Positions 24,958 through 35,418 of a DNA stretch of 64,000 bases are shown piece after piece. The notes beneath the pieces were generated by a model, which did not search any database, had not been told where the DNA came from, and was given only the letters and a program-made list of their open reading frames with translations. Position 1 is the first letter of the stretch, and every line of letters starts with the position of its first letter. The stretch is from assembly GCF_030936135.1 (NCBI RefSeq), contig NC_082598.1, forward strand, positions 10,234,687 to 10,298,686, in the 5' to 3' direction. A program made the position numbers and the translations under genes. The stretch is from Gavia stellata (Eukaryota > Chordata > Aves > Gaviiformes > Gaviidae).

Positions 24958-24973
24958 CCCCCCCCCGCCCCAG
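24810..24973 (+). repeat. G/T-rich low-complexity tract inside the CR1 3' UTR
   Basis: About 164 bp composed almost only of G and T, with T runs up to about 30 and a final C run, interrupts the CR1 3' UTR. Related CR1 fragments in the window go directly from a gttgggt-type sequence to gttggactcgatgacctt. Here this tract lies in between. It could be a real expansion or an assembly/consensus error in a homopolymer region. Confidence 0.7.
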
Positions 24974-25378
24974 GTTGGACTCGATGATCTTACAGGTCTT
25001 TTCCAACCGTACTGATTCTGTGATTCTGTGAAATGGGTAAGAATGACTGAGGCTTCAGGCCCAGCTGCCAGGTGTCTGAGGCTCAGCTACCAAACTCTGG
25101 GACTTCCCCTCCAGCTTTGGACAGAAACTGGTGACTCAGGAATGGGACTCTTGGGGAGGGGGTGTATTTCAGAGAACAAGCGTTACGGATAGGTAATCTT
25201 CTCTCTTCTTTTCTTGTAGGCTTGGAAGAACATTGTTCTCAGATACGGAGAAATAGGGGCTTTTGAACGGTGTACTCCCTAAAGGAGGATAAGGAATTGA
25301 TAGCTGCAGCTTCCTTGCAATCCATTTTTTGGTATTTGCACCTCTTGCTTTTTCTGAGGTTTTAGATCAAGAAGCGCC

Positions 25379-28300
25379 ATGAGCACAGTAAGTAGTTTAC
25401 TACTCAATGCAAACCTGATTCTTACAACGTGTTGTTTATGGTACTTCTAGAAACGATTGTAAGAGTTTGCAGTAAATACACTGCAAACACAGTTTACAGT
25501 TTACGCTGTAAACCTCATGTAACTTCATGTTCTGTGACGCTTAAGACTTTTCATCTCTCTCGGTGCTAGCAATAGTTGAGAAATGCTTCCAAGGTGAGCA
25601 AAAACCTTAGCTCAGGCTGATTCCAATGGTCGGCTGGAAGCTAACATCCAATGTCATTGCGAACGAGTCTTCTCGTTTGCAGCCCGCCACGATATGTTTT
25701 TCCTTTGTGACCCAACCGGTAAGAGATCTGGGGCCATGTCTTTTCCTTGATGGGACGCGTGCAGGGAGGAACGACCCATGCCACCATTCGTTGCATATTA
25801 CAGCCTTTCAGGGGAGTGTTCTGTGTCTCCTTGTGTGCCTTCTTTGGTGCTGCAAAGATGAGGGCCATGTTAATATTACTCCTCAAGAGAATGCTGAGGC
25901 TTCGTTCTCCCTTAGACTCAACGGAAGCGCCGTGGAGGAGCAGATAATTCTAGGCGAGCTCGGAAACGGAACAGGCTGATGGCTTCTTCTGCTGCAGGAA
26001 GGGTTTCAGAAGCAGAGCCAATAGAACTTGAGGAGAGTGGTAAGCTTTCTTTTTAACTTGGGAAGGACATAAATTGCTTCTGGAGGGTTGGAGTCCCACT
26101 TAACGTGTATTGTTGCCATTTGCTAGGCCCTTTACTGGGGAGGAAGGGAACCTCTGATTTTAGAAAGTGTCTGGTATGGCGTCTATAAACAACACGGCTA
26201 CTGACAACTGTTTGAGTTTGTTACTGAGGTGCGATACATTCACCACTAGTGAGAGATGAGTTGTGTAAGAAAGGTACTCAAGTACCGCTCAAACATCAGG
26301 ATGTCTAGTCTGATGAGCTGGGAGTTCCTGCAGCTGCCACTACAGGTAGTGGCAAACTCAGTTTGGGAACTCCTAAGTTTTAGGAGTATAATTAAATGTT
26401 TGTCATTAGTCATACCCCGTCCCTCAAGAGAACATGTACGGTATGGCACTCTAAAATTATTACATCCTAGATGATCCAGGTTTTATTCTGTGTGATAAAC
26501 ATTCTCCTCTCTTAGATGAATAATCTGTTGCTGTGTACCTCCCACAAGCTGTTGTCGTACAACAGAACTGTACGAGGAGCTCAGCTGCTGTTCCTCTTGC
26601 ATTGCAACTTGCAGAAGGCAGCCGTGGTAATGCTCTACGTGCAATTGTTGAGCACAAAGCTTGAGTGAAATGTTGGATACGTTCCTGAAAAGAGGAGGGA
26701 TAGGGCAAGGTTGAATCGTACCTCAGCCTCTTACGTAGTGGCAGGCAACTTTATTCCTCTGCGATCTCTGATCTTGATTCTGACATTGTGTTTTGAAGCT
26801 GTTGAAGAAGTGGTAGATCTCACGGGTGAATCTTCGGATCCTGTAGTTGTTGATCTAACTCGCAATGATTCTGTTGTGGTAAGTACTGAATGGCACGCTT
26901 ATCTAAATCTTGTGGTCAGATGAGGTTTGTATGGTGCTCCCTGATAGAATCTGGCTTCAAGGATAAGTTTTAAGGTCAAAGTTGACTTGTCGGTGCACGA
27001 AAGCCACACGTTACAGGTCAACACCGAAGCTGCTCTGGAGGTGCACTTGCAGATAGTTAGAGGGTAATCTAAAATAGCTCTTTGCTCCAGAGCTCGGGGA
27101 GAATAGATACCAGTCGTGGGTAATGTAACAGAGGGAGATGCAATTTGAAGTTGAAGCTATTCCCGATATATCAAAGGCATAGGCCAATGATTTAAATAAA
27201 CCGTGAAGGAGGTAACAACAGTTAGTCTTTGACGTCACAAGTATGAAGAGTTGAGCTGCAGCGTCGGTTTAAGGCTCTCCTGTCAGAGAGATGCCAAGCG
27301 CAACCGTGGCTGACTGTGGTCCAGACTAGTTCAGTTTATTGCTGCAAGAAGTCTGAAAACAACCCACTTTTTCCTACTGCTATTTTTAAAGCAAGAGTCG
27401 TATTCGATCCAGTCCAGTTTATAACCTCAGTCTCGGGGTGCCGCTGCTGCCGTGCGGGACCAGCAACAGGCAGCAGGAAGAGCATGGGGGTATCTCCTGC
27501 TGGGATTGTTCCTGAGCCTTTGCAAAGGACAGGCCTGGAACTTTACAGCATAACCTGCATCGCCCCAGCTCTGGTTCCACCAAAGATGATAGCGGGTTTG
27601 ACGTTTTTTGTCTTCAGCAGCTGTTAATGCAATTTGAAGCGTTTATGGCTATCACACCTGAATTTGCCCGTTTGAGGGAGAAAGAGGGAAAGAATCTCCT
27701 CCAGCCTAAATCCGGGTACTGATGCTGGGGAGCGGGGAGGCGGGTGGTCAGATGGCTTGTTTTGTTCTAACTGCTTAGCTTATCTGGTGTTTGTATGTAT
27801 ACTGCGGGCGCACACCGAAGTCTAATTGTATTTTCTTTTCTCTCCCTTCCCATGTGTATTGATGCAAGATTGTTGAAGGTGAGTCGACGTTTTTACAATT
27901 AATAGGGCAATTGTCCTAAACTTATTTTTTTTTTAATTTTCCAACGAACTTGAGCAGCATGGATTGAAACTGCATTTACCAAAAGGCAGAGGACAGCGCT
28001 AAAGAATCTGGCCAGCGTCTTAGAGAATGGATGCAATCTGTGTTTGATAGTCGCTATCAGAGCTTGTAGGATGTATCTGAAATTAAATGCATCATCAAAG
28101 CTGCTCAAAATATGTTTTCTTATTTTCCAAATACAGAAGTTCTGTAAGCCCAAAGTTGATAAAACTTTCAATTAGCACGGGAGTATCTGCTTTGAATAAG
28201 AAAATGTTGAAAGGCGTCTTGAGCCTGTATTGCAGTGAAGGAACTAAGGAAGAAAGTTACAAGCTCTTTAAAATCCTGCATTTCAAGGATACTTCCAGGG

Positions 28301-29762
28301 CTGTGTAGTTTATAATATATCTAACGTACCAAAATTAAATTACAGAGACTCAACGACGAAGGAGAAATCCCAGACTGAGAGGCCAGCGACAGCCAGACAT
28401 CTGTATAGTGATTAGCGATGAGGAAGATGAACCAAGAAATAATGATGTGTATGTAACAGAGACAGTGTCTTTTTGAAGTCTAATTTTTGATAGACAGTAG
28501 AAACTGATTTTTCCCACGCTTTTGGGTTCCGTTTGATTACTGTGCAAAAACTTCAGACTTGCATCTCTAGAAGAGAACTCATTCAGAAAAACTCCCAAAG
28601 AACCCCAACACAAACTTTTCTTCTGTTGTTCATGAGATCATTAGATAATGGATCTTACGGTATGGCTTGAGAGACGCTGAAATGCTTGCAATATGTAAAA
28701 GACACAGCCACACCTTCTGAAAATACACTTTGTGTCATCACGCGTTTCTATAAGGAAGGAGTTCTCAGTATGAATATGTTACTGGGCTGGGATGTTGCTA
28801 AATTAGAATAGGGGAGGTTTTAGGTTCTGACAACCGCTTTCACTTCGAGAATGGTTTCCAAAGGACAGCTAGATGGTTTTGTTACAAAACTCTTCTTTAT
28901 GACCTGCTGAAGGTTAACACCGCCATACGTGTACTGCAGAGTGCTATAGACTGCTCTTACTTGTAACAATAGAGCAGGGTGACTAACTGCATCTTCCCCC
29001 GATGAAAACCAGGACGCTGTTGCCTTTAGGTAAGGGAGACCCTAACTACTTAGCAAATGCAACAAACTGAGGGCGTTAAAGGTGCTCAGGGACCTTGAGA
29101 GGAAGTGCATCGTGGCTAGTGTGTGCAGCCGGATGATTGCGTGACGTTTTATGTATCGGTAACCCTCAATGCACGGTGAAATTAATGGATGTGTGTTCTT
29201 TCTGGTTTTGTTCTCTCTCCCACAAGGCCGTCTGGTACCGTTAGCTGTCCGATTTGCAGGGATGGCTACTCAAAGGTAAGGATCCCCGTGTTGCCATCGT
29301 TCCTTTTTTGTCGGAGGCAGAGGGTGAGCTGCGCAACTCTGTTGGGTTACGTGGGACGCTCCAGACAGGTGGCTTGAAGCGCAGACCTTGGATTGAAGGT
29401 GAAACTAGCTTGCAACTCAAAGTCATTTCTTAGTGGTGTACGCAGGGGGAGAAACACGTGCCAGGATGGCACTGAAAGATCTTTAGGTTCCTTATTAGTA
29501 AAGAAGTAACGTACTGATTCCGGATATTCCAAGTCCTATTTGCCTGGTGCCAACAGACCAGCAAAGTTGAATTCTTTACTCCAAATACCTGTTGCGGTTT
29601 CTCTTCTTCCAGATTGTGCAAAGTGGACGACTGATTGCGTCAACCAAATGCGGCCACGTCTTCTGCAGTCAGTGCCTCCGTGAGGCCCTGAGGAATGCCA
29701 ACTTTTGCCCAATGTGCAGGAAGGCACTCACTCACACAGAGTGTCATCCCATTTATATCTGA
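25379..29762 (+). CDS. RNF4-like paralog, copy 2 (174 aa if the internal exon 6 donor is used)
   Basis: Exons by homology: leader and start 25220-25387, then 25916-26039, 26799-26878, 27869-27878, 28346-28448, 29227-29275 and 29613-29762. Exon 6 lacks the original 3' half; read straight on it stops (TGA at 28474). The GTATGT at 28449 is a moderate donor in the correct phase for the RING exons, giving 174 residues. Retained: NLS, SIMs 1-4, all eight RING zinc ligands (Cys116/119, Cys138, His140, Cys143/146, Cys157/160), linchpin Arg161 and HPIYI. Changed against copy 1: CPICM to CPICR, TCRKK to MCRKA, SSDDEDE to ISDEEDE, V13D, Q17R, C54G. If spliced, it should be a nuclear SUMO-binding RING protein with altered E2 use. 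If not, the product ends after the SIMs. The promoter is unknown. Copy-specific: Ala29 (Ser in copies 3 and 4). Confidence 0.8.
28346..28476 (+). other. remodelled RNF4 exon 6 (copy 2)
   Basis: The exon begins normally (acag|AG) but departs from copy 1 after the shared AGTGTCT and runs into TGA at 28474-28476. The ordinary donor at copy 1 13563 is missing, because about 1.8 kb of copy 1 sequence (about 13525-15345) is replaced by about 270 bp of other sequence. The internal donor GATGT|GTATGT (28448|28449) keeps phase 2, as the ancestral exon end does. The same arrangement holds at 38388-38518 and 48898-49028, without base changes between copies. Confidence 0.75.
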
Positions 29763-29864
29763 GGACCTCTGTTTCTCAGGACAGATGCAACTGGATTTTG
29801 GGGGAAGATGTCATGTCTTGCTTGCTCTGAAGATTTAAAGAGCAGCAGGTTGTGCACACATCCA

Positions 29865-29870
29865 AATAAA
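29865..29870 (+). terminator. polyadenylation signal, RNF4-like copy 2
   Basis: AATAAA is at the position equivalent to copy 1 (about 100 nt after the stop) and is followed by a T/G-rich stretch. Its preservation is consistent with a usable 3' end. Confidence 0.5.
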
Positions 29871-30026
29871 ACTGGTTTGTTTTTTTTTGTGACAACAACT
29901 TGTCCGTATATAGACATCTTTTTTATGGTCCAAGCTGCTTCCTGTTGCGTCCCTGGTTATAATTGTTAAATTTATGACTGTCTCTAAACTAGACCAGCAG
30001 ACTGAATCAGCAAGGAAGCAGCTAAT

Positions 30027-30313
30027 CACAGAATCACTAAGGTTGGAAAAGACCTGTAAGGTCATCAAGTCCAACCATCAACCCAACACCACCATGACCA
30101 TTAATCTATGTCCCACAATGCCACGTCCACGCGTTCCTTGAACACGTCCAGTGAGGGTGACTCCACCACTTCCCCGGACAGCCTGTTCCAATGCTTCACC
30201 ACTCTCTCAGTAAAGAAATTTTTCCTAATATCCAGCCTAAAACTCTTCTGTTCTCCTAACTGTCCTAGATATGGCCACCTTTCATTTCCTTCTCCCTAAC
30301 CAAATGTTGTATT
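30027..30313 (-). mobile_element. CR1 LINE 3' fragment, minus strand (unit 1 copy)
   Basis: A 287-bp insertion begins cacagaatca, the reverse complement of the CR1 tail, followed by the antisense of the CR1 3' UTR and the end of ORF2. Copy 1 has the uninterrupted site (gctaatccatttcc near 16632), so the insertion occurred in the progenitor of copies 2-4. It is present at 40079-40365 and 50589-50875 at exactly the same spot and length. Confidence 0.9.
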
Positions 30314-31758
30314 CCATTTCCTCCTACTTTTTTAATGCTTAAATAAGAGGGGTCTGAATATTTTGTTATTTCTTACTCTTTAAATTATTCCCACCGTCGC
30401 ATACAGATGTGGAATAGTTACCTGTCAAAAGACAGATGAACAGCTTGCCATTGCATTACACTTCTGGTTTTATCCTACAAGCGGCTCATGACTCTCTTGC
30501 TTTCTGCTATAGCATCTGTGCCCAAGCAGACTAAGTTCTGGAACGATGGATCATTTTAGCATAAATCAACATTAAATTGACAACCAGGGTCATGCAATAA
30601 AACAACCTGCTGCCGACCTGCAACCCAAAACTAAAGGGGTTTTTTATTAGGATATTTAGGGATGCTTCCGGATGTAGTGATACAGACAGAGTTTTGTTCC
30701 ATAAAGGCTGACTTAAGAAATGCAATACCTTCCCCGCCCTGCTTTGGACAGCTTTGGTCCAGCCCTGTTGTCAGGAATAGGCAGTTTCTGCGTTGTGGCA
30801 ATATGGTAACTGCTAACAAGTTAGTTACACACCTTTAGTTACTGCGTGCTCCCATTGGCAACATAAACCCGAGACCGCAGTCTTGGTGCGGTGACAACAA
30901 CGGCTGGCATTTGGGTCCCCAAAACCACGGGAACGATGAAGCAGTGCTGAAGATTGCTTAAAGCATTCGTTGCATGAAGAGAAGCAGCCCAACATTAAAA
31001 CTGTCACAGTATTTGAGGGCCACAGAAACAGCTTTCTCCCAATAGCTTAACAAAGAAAAAAAAAAGAAAAAATTATGGCCAGTTTTCCTGGGGTGGCTAC
31101 TGCACGAGAAGGAGGATGCAAAGAGGATTTAAGGGGTTACCTCTGGGGCTGCGGGTGAGTCACATATCCGTGCTGCATCTTTCGTGGTGTACTGTCCATA
31201 CCCTAAAACGACTTTGCACAACTCCCTCCGTGTAAATATCACTTTATAATTTGTGTCTCAGTAAAGAGATCTAATGGAAATCCAGATACCACAAACTATA
31301 AAATACTTCACAAAGAAGTTTTTACCTTTTATGTACCCTGTGAAGTGCCACAGATTTTGTGCATCTCAAAAAGAATTTTAAGTCTCAGTACATGGAAAAA
31401 TACTCAATTGTGCTACACGCTTTTTATTAGAGAAAAAAACCCCACCGCCCCCACCCCCAAATATTTGAGTTCCTGTGATGTTCCACATTGGCCAGAAGTG
31501 ATAGAAAATATAAAGATATTTTTCGTTATGTAAATGTATGTCTTGTTGTATATAGTTCCGTTTTCCCTGTATTTAGTTGTATTTGTGTCTGTCTGTCCCG
31601 TCTATGTTGGACTCTGCTGGTAGGCAAACAGTTCTTTATAACAGGTGGAAATAAAACAATCAAACTGGTAATCGGGAGCGCTCCTTCTTTAATCACCCTG
31701 CATTAACTGATTTGGTGGCGGGGGAATCCCCAAACCCGCAAGCCTTTTAGTTCTTTTG

Positions 31759-32048
31759 GCCAGGGTGTGTTGTGTGGGGAAAAGGAGAAAGGCGCTGCCT
31801 GGGAGGGGGGTGATGAGGGGATGGCGGGGTGCAGTCCTGCTCGAGACTGGGGGAGCGGGGGCAGCCCGGGAGCCGGCGGCAGAGAGGGCTCGCTGTAAAG
31901 GACGGCAGGGCCTTGGGACATCTCGCTGCTGTGAAGCTGTTGACGAAGCTCACTCATGGCGCCTGTTGCACACATCATGTATGAAACACTGTGCTGGAGA
32001 GAGGGCGAGGAGGAATGCCGAGGAGAGGACCAGGCACGCAGCGGTTTG
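31759..32048 (+). repeat. GC-rich segment upstream of copy 3 (2 of 4)
   Basis: This is nearly identical to 18907-19197. It lies about 3.2 kb upstream of the copy 3 leader exon at 35260. A candidate promoter role is inference from position, base composition and the following CAG|GTGAGA donor. Confidence 0.4.
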
Positions 32049-32767
32049 AAAGTCGCTGTAAAGCTGCTTTTATTTCTTCTCCAAACAAACTAAGTAGATG
32101 CTGCAGGTTACCTATTCCGTAGTGTTCCAAAATGAGCTGCAAAGAGAACCCGCGCCCCTGGAGACGGAATGTTATGGAAAGGGTTGCCCAGGCGAGTCCT
32201 GCCCTGAGGTGCAGGAGACTGGAAGCCAGTTCCCGTCTTTCTCTGGTAGGGAGCAAACTCTGAGCCTTCGGCTTCTACGTCCCAGGTGAGAACTTCAGGC
32301 GCTTTGCTCACGTCTGCAAAAAACCCTCTTGAGTTAACGCCACGTGTAAGCGTAGAGGATTTTTAAAAAGCATTTCCCGTCACGTGCAGCAGAAATCTTA
32401 AAACGATCAAAACTGATGAGGTTCCTATTTGGGGAGGGGGTTATCCAGAACCATCCTGGAAATGTCAGAGACAGAGAACAACAACAAAACCCCCCCCAAA
32501 AACCCAAACAAAAAAAGGGGGGCAGGGGGAGATCCCAAAACCCATAATGAGCTTGAGTGATGAGGAGATTTCAAAGGTCATCCAAGCTCTGGTAAGACGG
32601 CTTTTTAACTCCCGGGGGTATGCACCTAGCTCAAACCTAACATTAGTGCAAGCCCTCTTGATCTCTTCGAAGTCCTTCATTTCTGACTTCGGTACAGATG
32701 GTGAAGCTTGTGGGAGCCAGAGGAGACGGAGGACTGCTCAGATATACACTGGCCTGTGTAGTTAGGG

Positions 32768-33883
32768 ATTTTGGCACTGTTTCCTGCAGCATTCTCCTGG
32801 AGAAACTGGCTGCTCACGGCTTGGACGGGCGCACTCTTTGCTGAGTAAAAAACTGGCTGGCTGGCCGGGCCCAAAGGGTTGTGGTGAATGGATTTAAATC
32901 CAGCTGGTGGCCGGTCACAAGTGGTGTTCCCCAGGGCTCGGTATTGGGGCCAGTTCTGTTTAATATCTTTGTCAAGGGTCTGGACGAGGGGACCGAGTGC
33001 TCCTGCAATAAGTTTGCAGATGACACCAAGTTGGGCAGGAGCGTTGATCTGCTGGAGGGTCGGAAGGCTCTGCAGAGGGATCTGGACAGGCTGGATCGAT
33101 GGGCCCAGGCCAATTGTATGAGGTTCAATAAGGCCAAGTGCTGGGTCCTGCACTTGGGACACAACAACCCCAGGCAACGCTACAGGCTTGGGGATGAGTG
33201 GCTGGAAAGCTGCCCGGCGGAAAAGGACCTGGGGGTGTTGGTCGACAGCCGGCTGGATATGAGCCAGCAGTGTGCCCAGGTGGCCAAGAAGGCCAACGGC
33301 ATCCTGGCCTGTATCAGCAGGAGGAGGGAAGTGATTGTCCCCTTGTACTCGGCTCTGGTGAGGCTGCCCCCCGAATCCTGTGTTCAGTTTTGGGCCCCTC
33401 ACTACAAGAAGGACATTGAGGTGCTGGAGCGTGTCCAGAGAAGGGTAATGAAGCTGGTGAGGGGTCTGGAGCACAAGTCTTATGAGGAGCGGCTGAGGGA
33501 ACTGGGGTTGTTCAGTCTGGAGAAGAGGAGGCTGAGGGGAGACCTTATCGCTCTCTACAACTACCTGAAAGGGGGTTGCAGAGAGGTGGGTGTTGGTCTC
33601 TTCTCCCAAGTGACAAGGGATAGGACAAGAGGAAATGGCCTCAAGTTGTGCCAGGGGAGGTTTAGATTGGAGATTAGGAAAAACCGTCTTCACCAAAAGG
33701 GTTGTCAGGCATTGGAACGGGCTGCCCAGGGAGGTGGTGGAGTCACCATCCCTGGTGGTATTTAAAAGACATGTGGATGAGGCGCTTATGGACACGGTTT
33801 AGTGGTGGACTTGGCAGGGTTAGGTTAACGGTCGGACTTGAGGACCTTAAAGGTCTTTTCCAATCTAAACGATTCTATGATTT
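32768..33883 (+). mobile_element. CR1 LINE, 5'-truncated (unit 2 copy)
   Basis: This is the duplicate of the element at 20177, with a 294-codon open frame at 32881-33765. It keeps [11 protein letters not shown], whereas the other two units have [11 protein letters not shown], and it keeps the same late frameshift. A long antisense open frame over it is a shadow. Confidence 0.9.
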
Positions 33884-35418
33884 ATTTTATGCTTTTAGAT
33901 GATGTGTTTCTGTGTCCTTTGGGGCTCTTGTCAGGTCTTGCCTGAAGTCCCTACAACTCTTGTTTAGGGAAGAGTAAACACCTGGAAACTACCGACTCCA
34001 GAAATCCGGCATTGGGCATTATTTCATTTTGTCTTTGAGGCCATAAGATGATGTCTACACCTTGACAGCGGCTCCGCACAATCCCTTTTCTGGGACAACA
34101 ATATTCCTGGTCGACATAGAGTAGACAAGGGCCCATACCATCTGCAGGAATTTGCGCCTTTTAAGCTGATGTAATAATCCAGAACCGTGACAAGAGTAGT
34201 GAGCTAAAGCTTCTAGGTTGTTCAGGACCGTGGAGGACTCAAGTAGTCAAGCTGCTTTGTCGCAAAAGCAGTGGATGATCCTGCGTATGCATTTCTTCAC
34301 GCTTGTTCGCTGAGGTTTGCTTTGTCACAGCTCAGGGAGCATCTTTAGCCTGTTCCTGGCTGTGCCCTCTTCCTGAAGGACTCTGTGCTGGTCTTTGCAG
34401 TGGAGGTCAAGGTCAGTATCCGGAGCAAGTGGATTTCTGCCTTGACTTCTGTTTTGTTGGACCGCAGTGGAATAGGCCTCTAGTAAGACTTCTCTTTGGA
34501 TGACGTTACTTAACCATCTCTAAGGCTTGCCGGGGCTTCTGTGCTGTCAGACCTCTAAAAAACATACGGGGGCAGGCAGTTCTAGATGGTTTTAGACCCC
34601 TGGAGGAAAAAGCAGCTGTGTACCAAGAGGTGATTTTTTTTTTTTAAGACAGATTTGTAACAAAGCTTTCCGTAGGCTCGGTCACTGGACACGGAGTTGG
34701 CTGTTAGGGCCTGTGTTTGGTCTTTTGTGCAGTAAAATGCAAGCTGTCTGGCGGGCTTGATTCTGAGGCTTTATAACCACTTTACTACTTCTATTAAAGG
34801 AAATATATTCCCTACTCATTTGTAATGCCTTGTCTTCTAAAATTAGTTACTTGACCTGCTTGGGGTGCCCCCACTGCCTCCCCACATCTCCCCATTGTGT
34901 GTTGGACACAGGCTAATTTTACCATCAGCAAGCTTTAAGATGTGAACTTCAGTACCACCCACAAACGTGGCCTCGAGAGCCAAGCAGTTGCTTTCAGTTA
35001 AACTGCATTGGGATTCCTCAGTACTTTGCTGGTTTGCTAGCAAACTGGCTTATTCGGGTGTCGTGTTTAGGAAATGGGTAAGAATGACTGAGGCTTCAGG
35101 CCCAGCTGCAGGTGTCTGAGGCTCAGCTACCAAACTCTGGGACTTCCCCTCCAGCTTTGGACAGAAACTGGTGACTCAGGAATGGGACTCTTGGGGAGGG
35201 GGTGTATTTCAGAGAACAAGCGTTACGGATAGGTAATCTTCTCTCTTCTTTTCTTGTAGGCTTGGAAGAACATTGTTCTCAGATACGGAGAAATCGGGGC
35301 TTTTGAACGGTGTACTCCCTAAAGGAGGATAAGGAATTGATAGCTGCAGCTTCCTTGCAATCCATTTTTTGGTATTTGCACCTCTTGCTTTTTCTGAGGT
35401 TTTAGATCAAGAAGCGCC

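Larger units (their letters stand above)
22484..25030 (+). mobile_element. young CR1 LINE inserted only in the copy 2 unit
   Basis: The empty site is seen in units 3 and 4 and in copy 1 (tttaggaaatggg). Here it is interrupted after aaa at 22483 and resumes with aaatggg at 25031, which leaves a possible 3-base duplication. The element is 2547 bp. It starts inside the endonuclease part of ORF2 (residues reading LECVEDNFLTQLVSEPTREG) and ends with the avian CR1 tail TGATTCTGTG. The endonuclease remnant is one frameshift away from the reverse-transcriptase frame, near 22660. Absence from the other three units shows that it inserted after the array was amplified. Confidence 0.95.
19280..32130 (+). 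repeat. tandem segmental duplication unit carrying RNF4-like copy 2
   Basis: This direct repeat is measured from the recurring anchor aatgagctgc (19280, 32131, 42180, 52691). It is 12,851 bp long because it holds an extra 2.5-kb CR1 absent from the other units; without it the unit is about 10.3 kb. It contains the truncated CR1 in intron 1, the RNF4-like copy 2, the minus-strand CR1 fragment and the GC-rich segment. Confidence 0.9.

Noticed and set aside
32677-33795. 372-codon open frame on the minus strand (a similar one at 42985-44103)
   Set aside because: It is the antisense of a truncated CR1 reverse transcriptase. The residues have no domain and the length follows from the codon bias of the sense strand.
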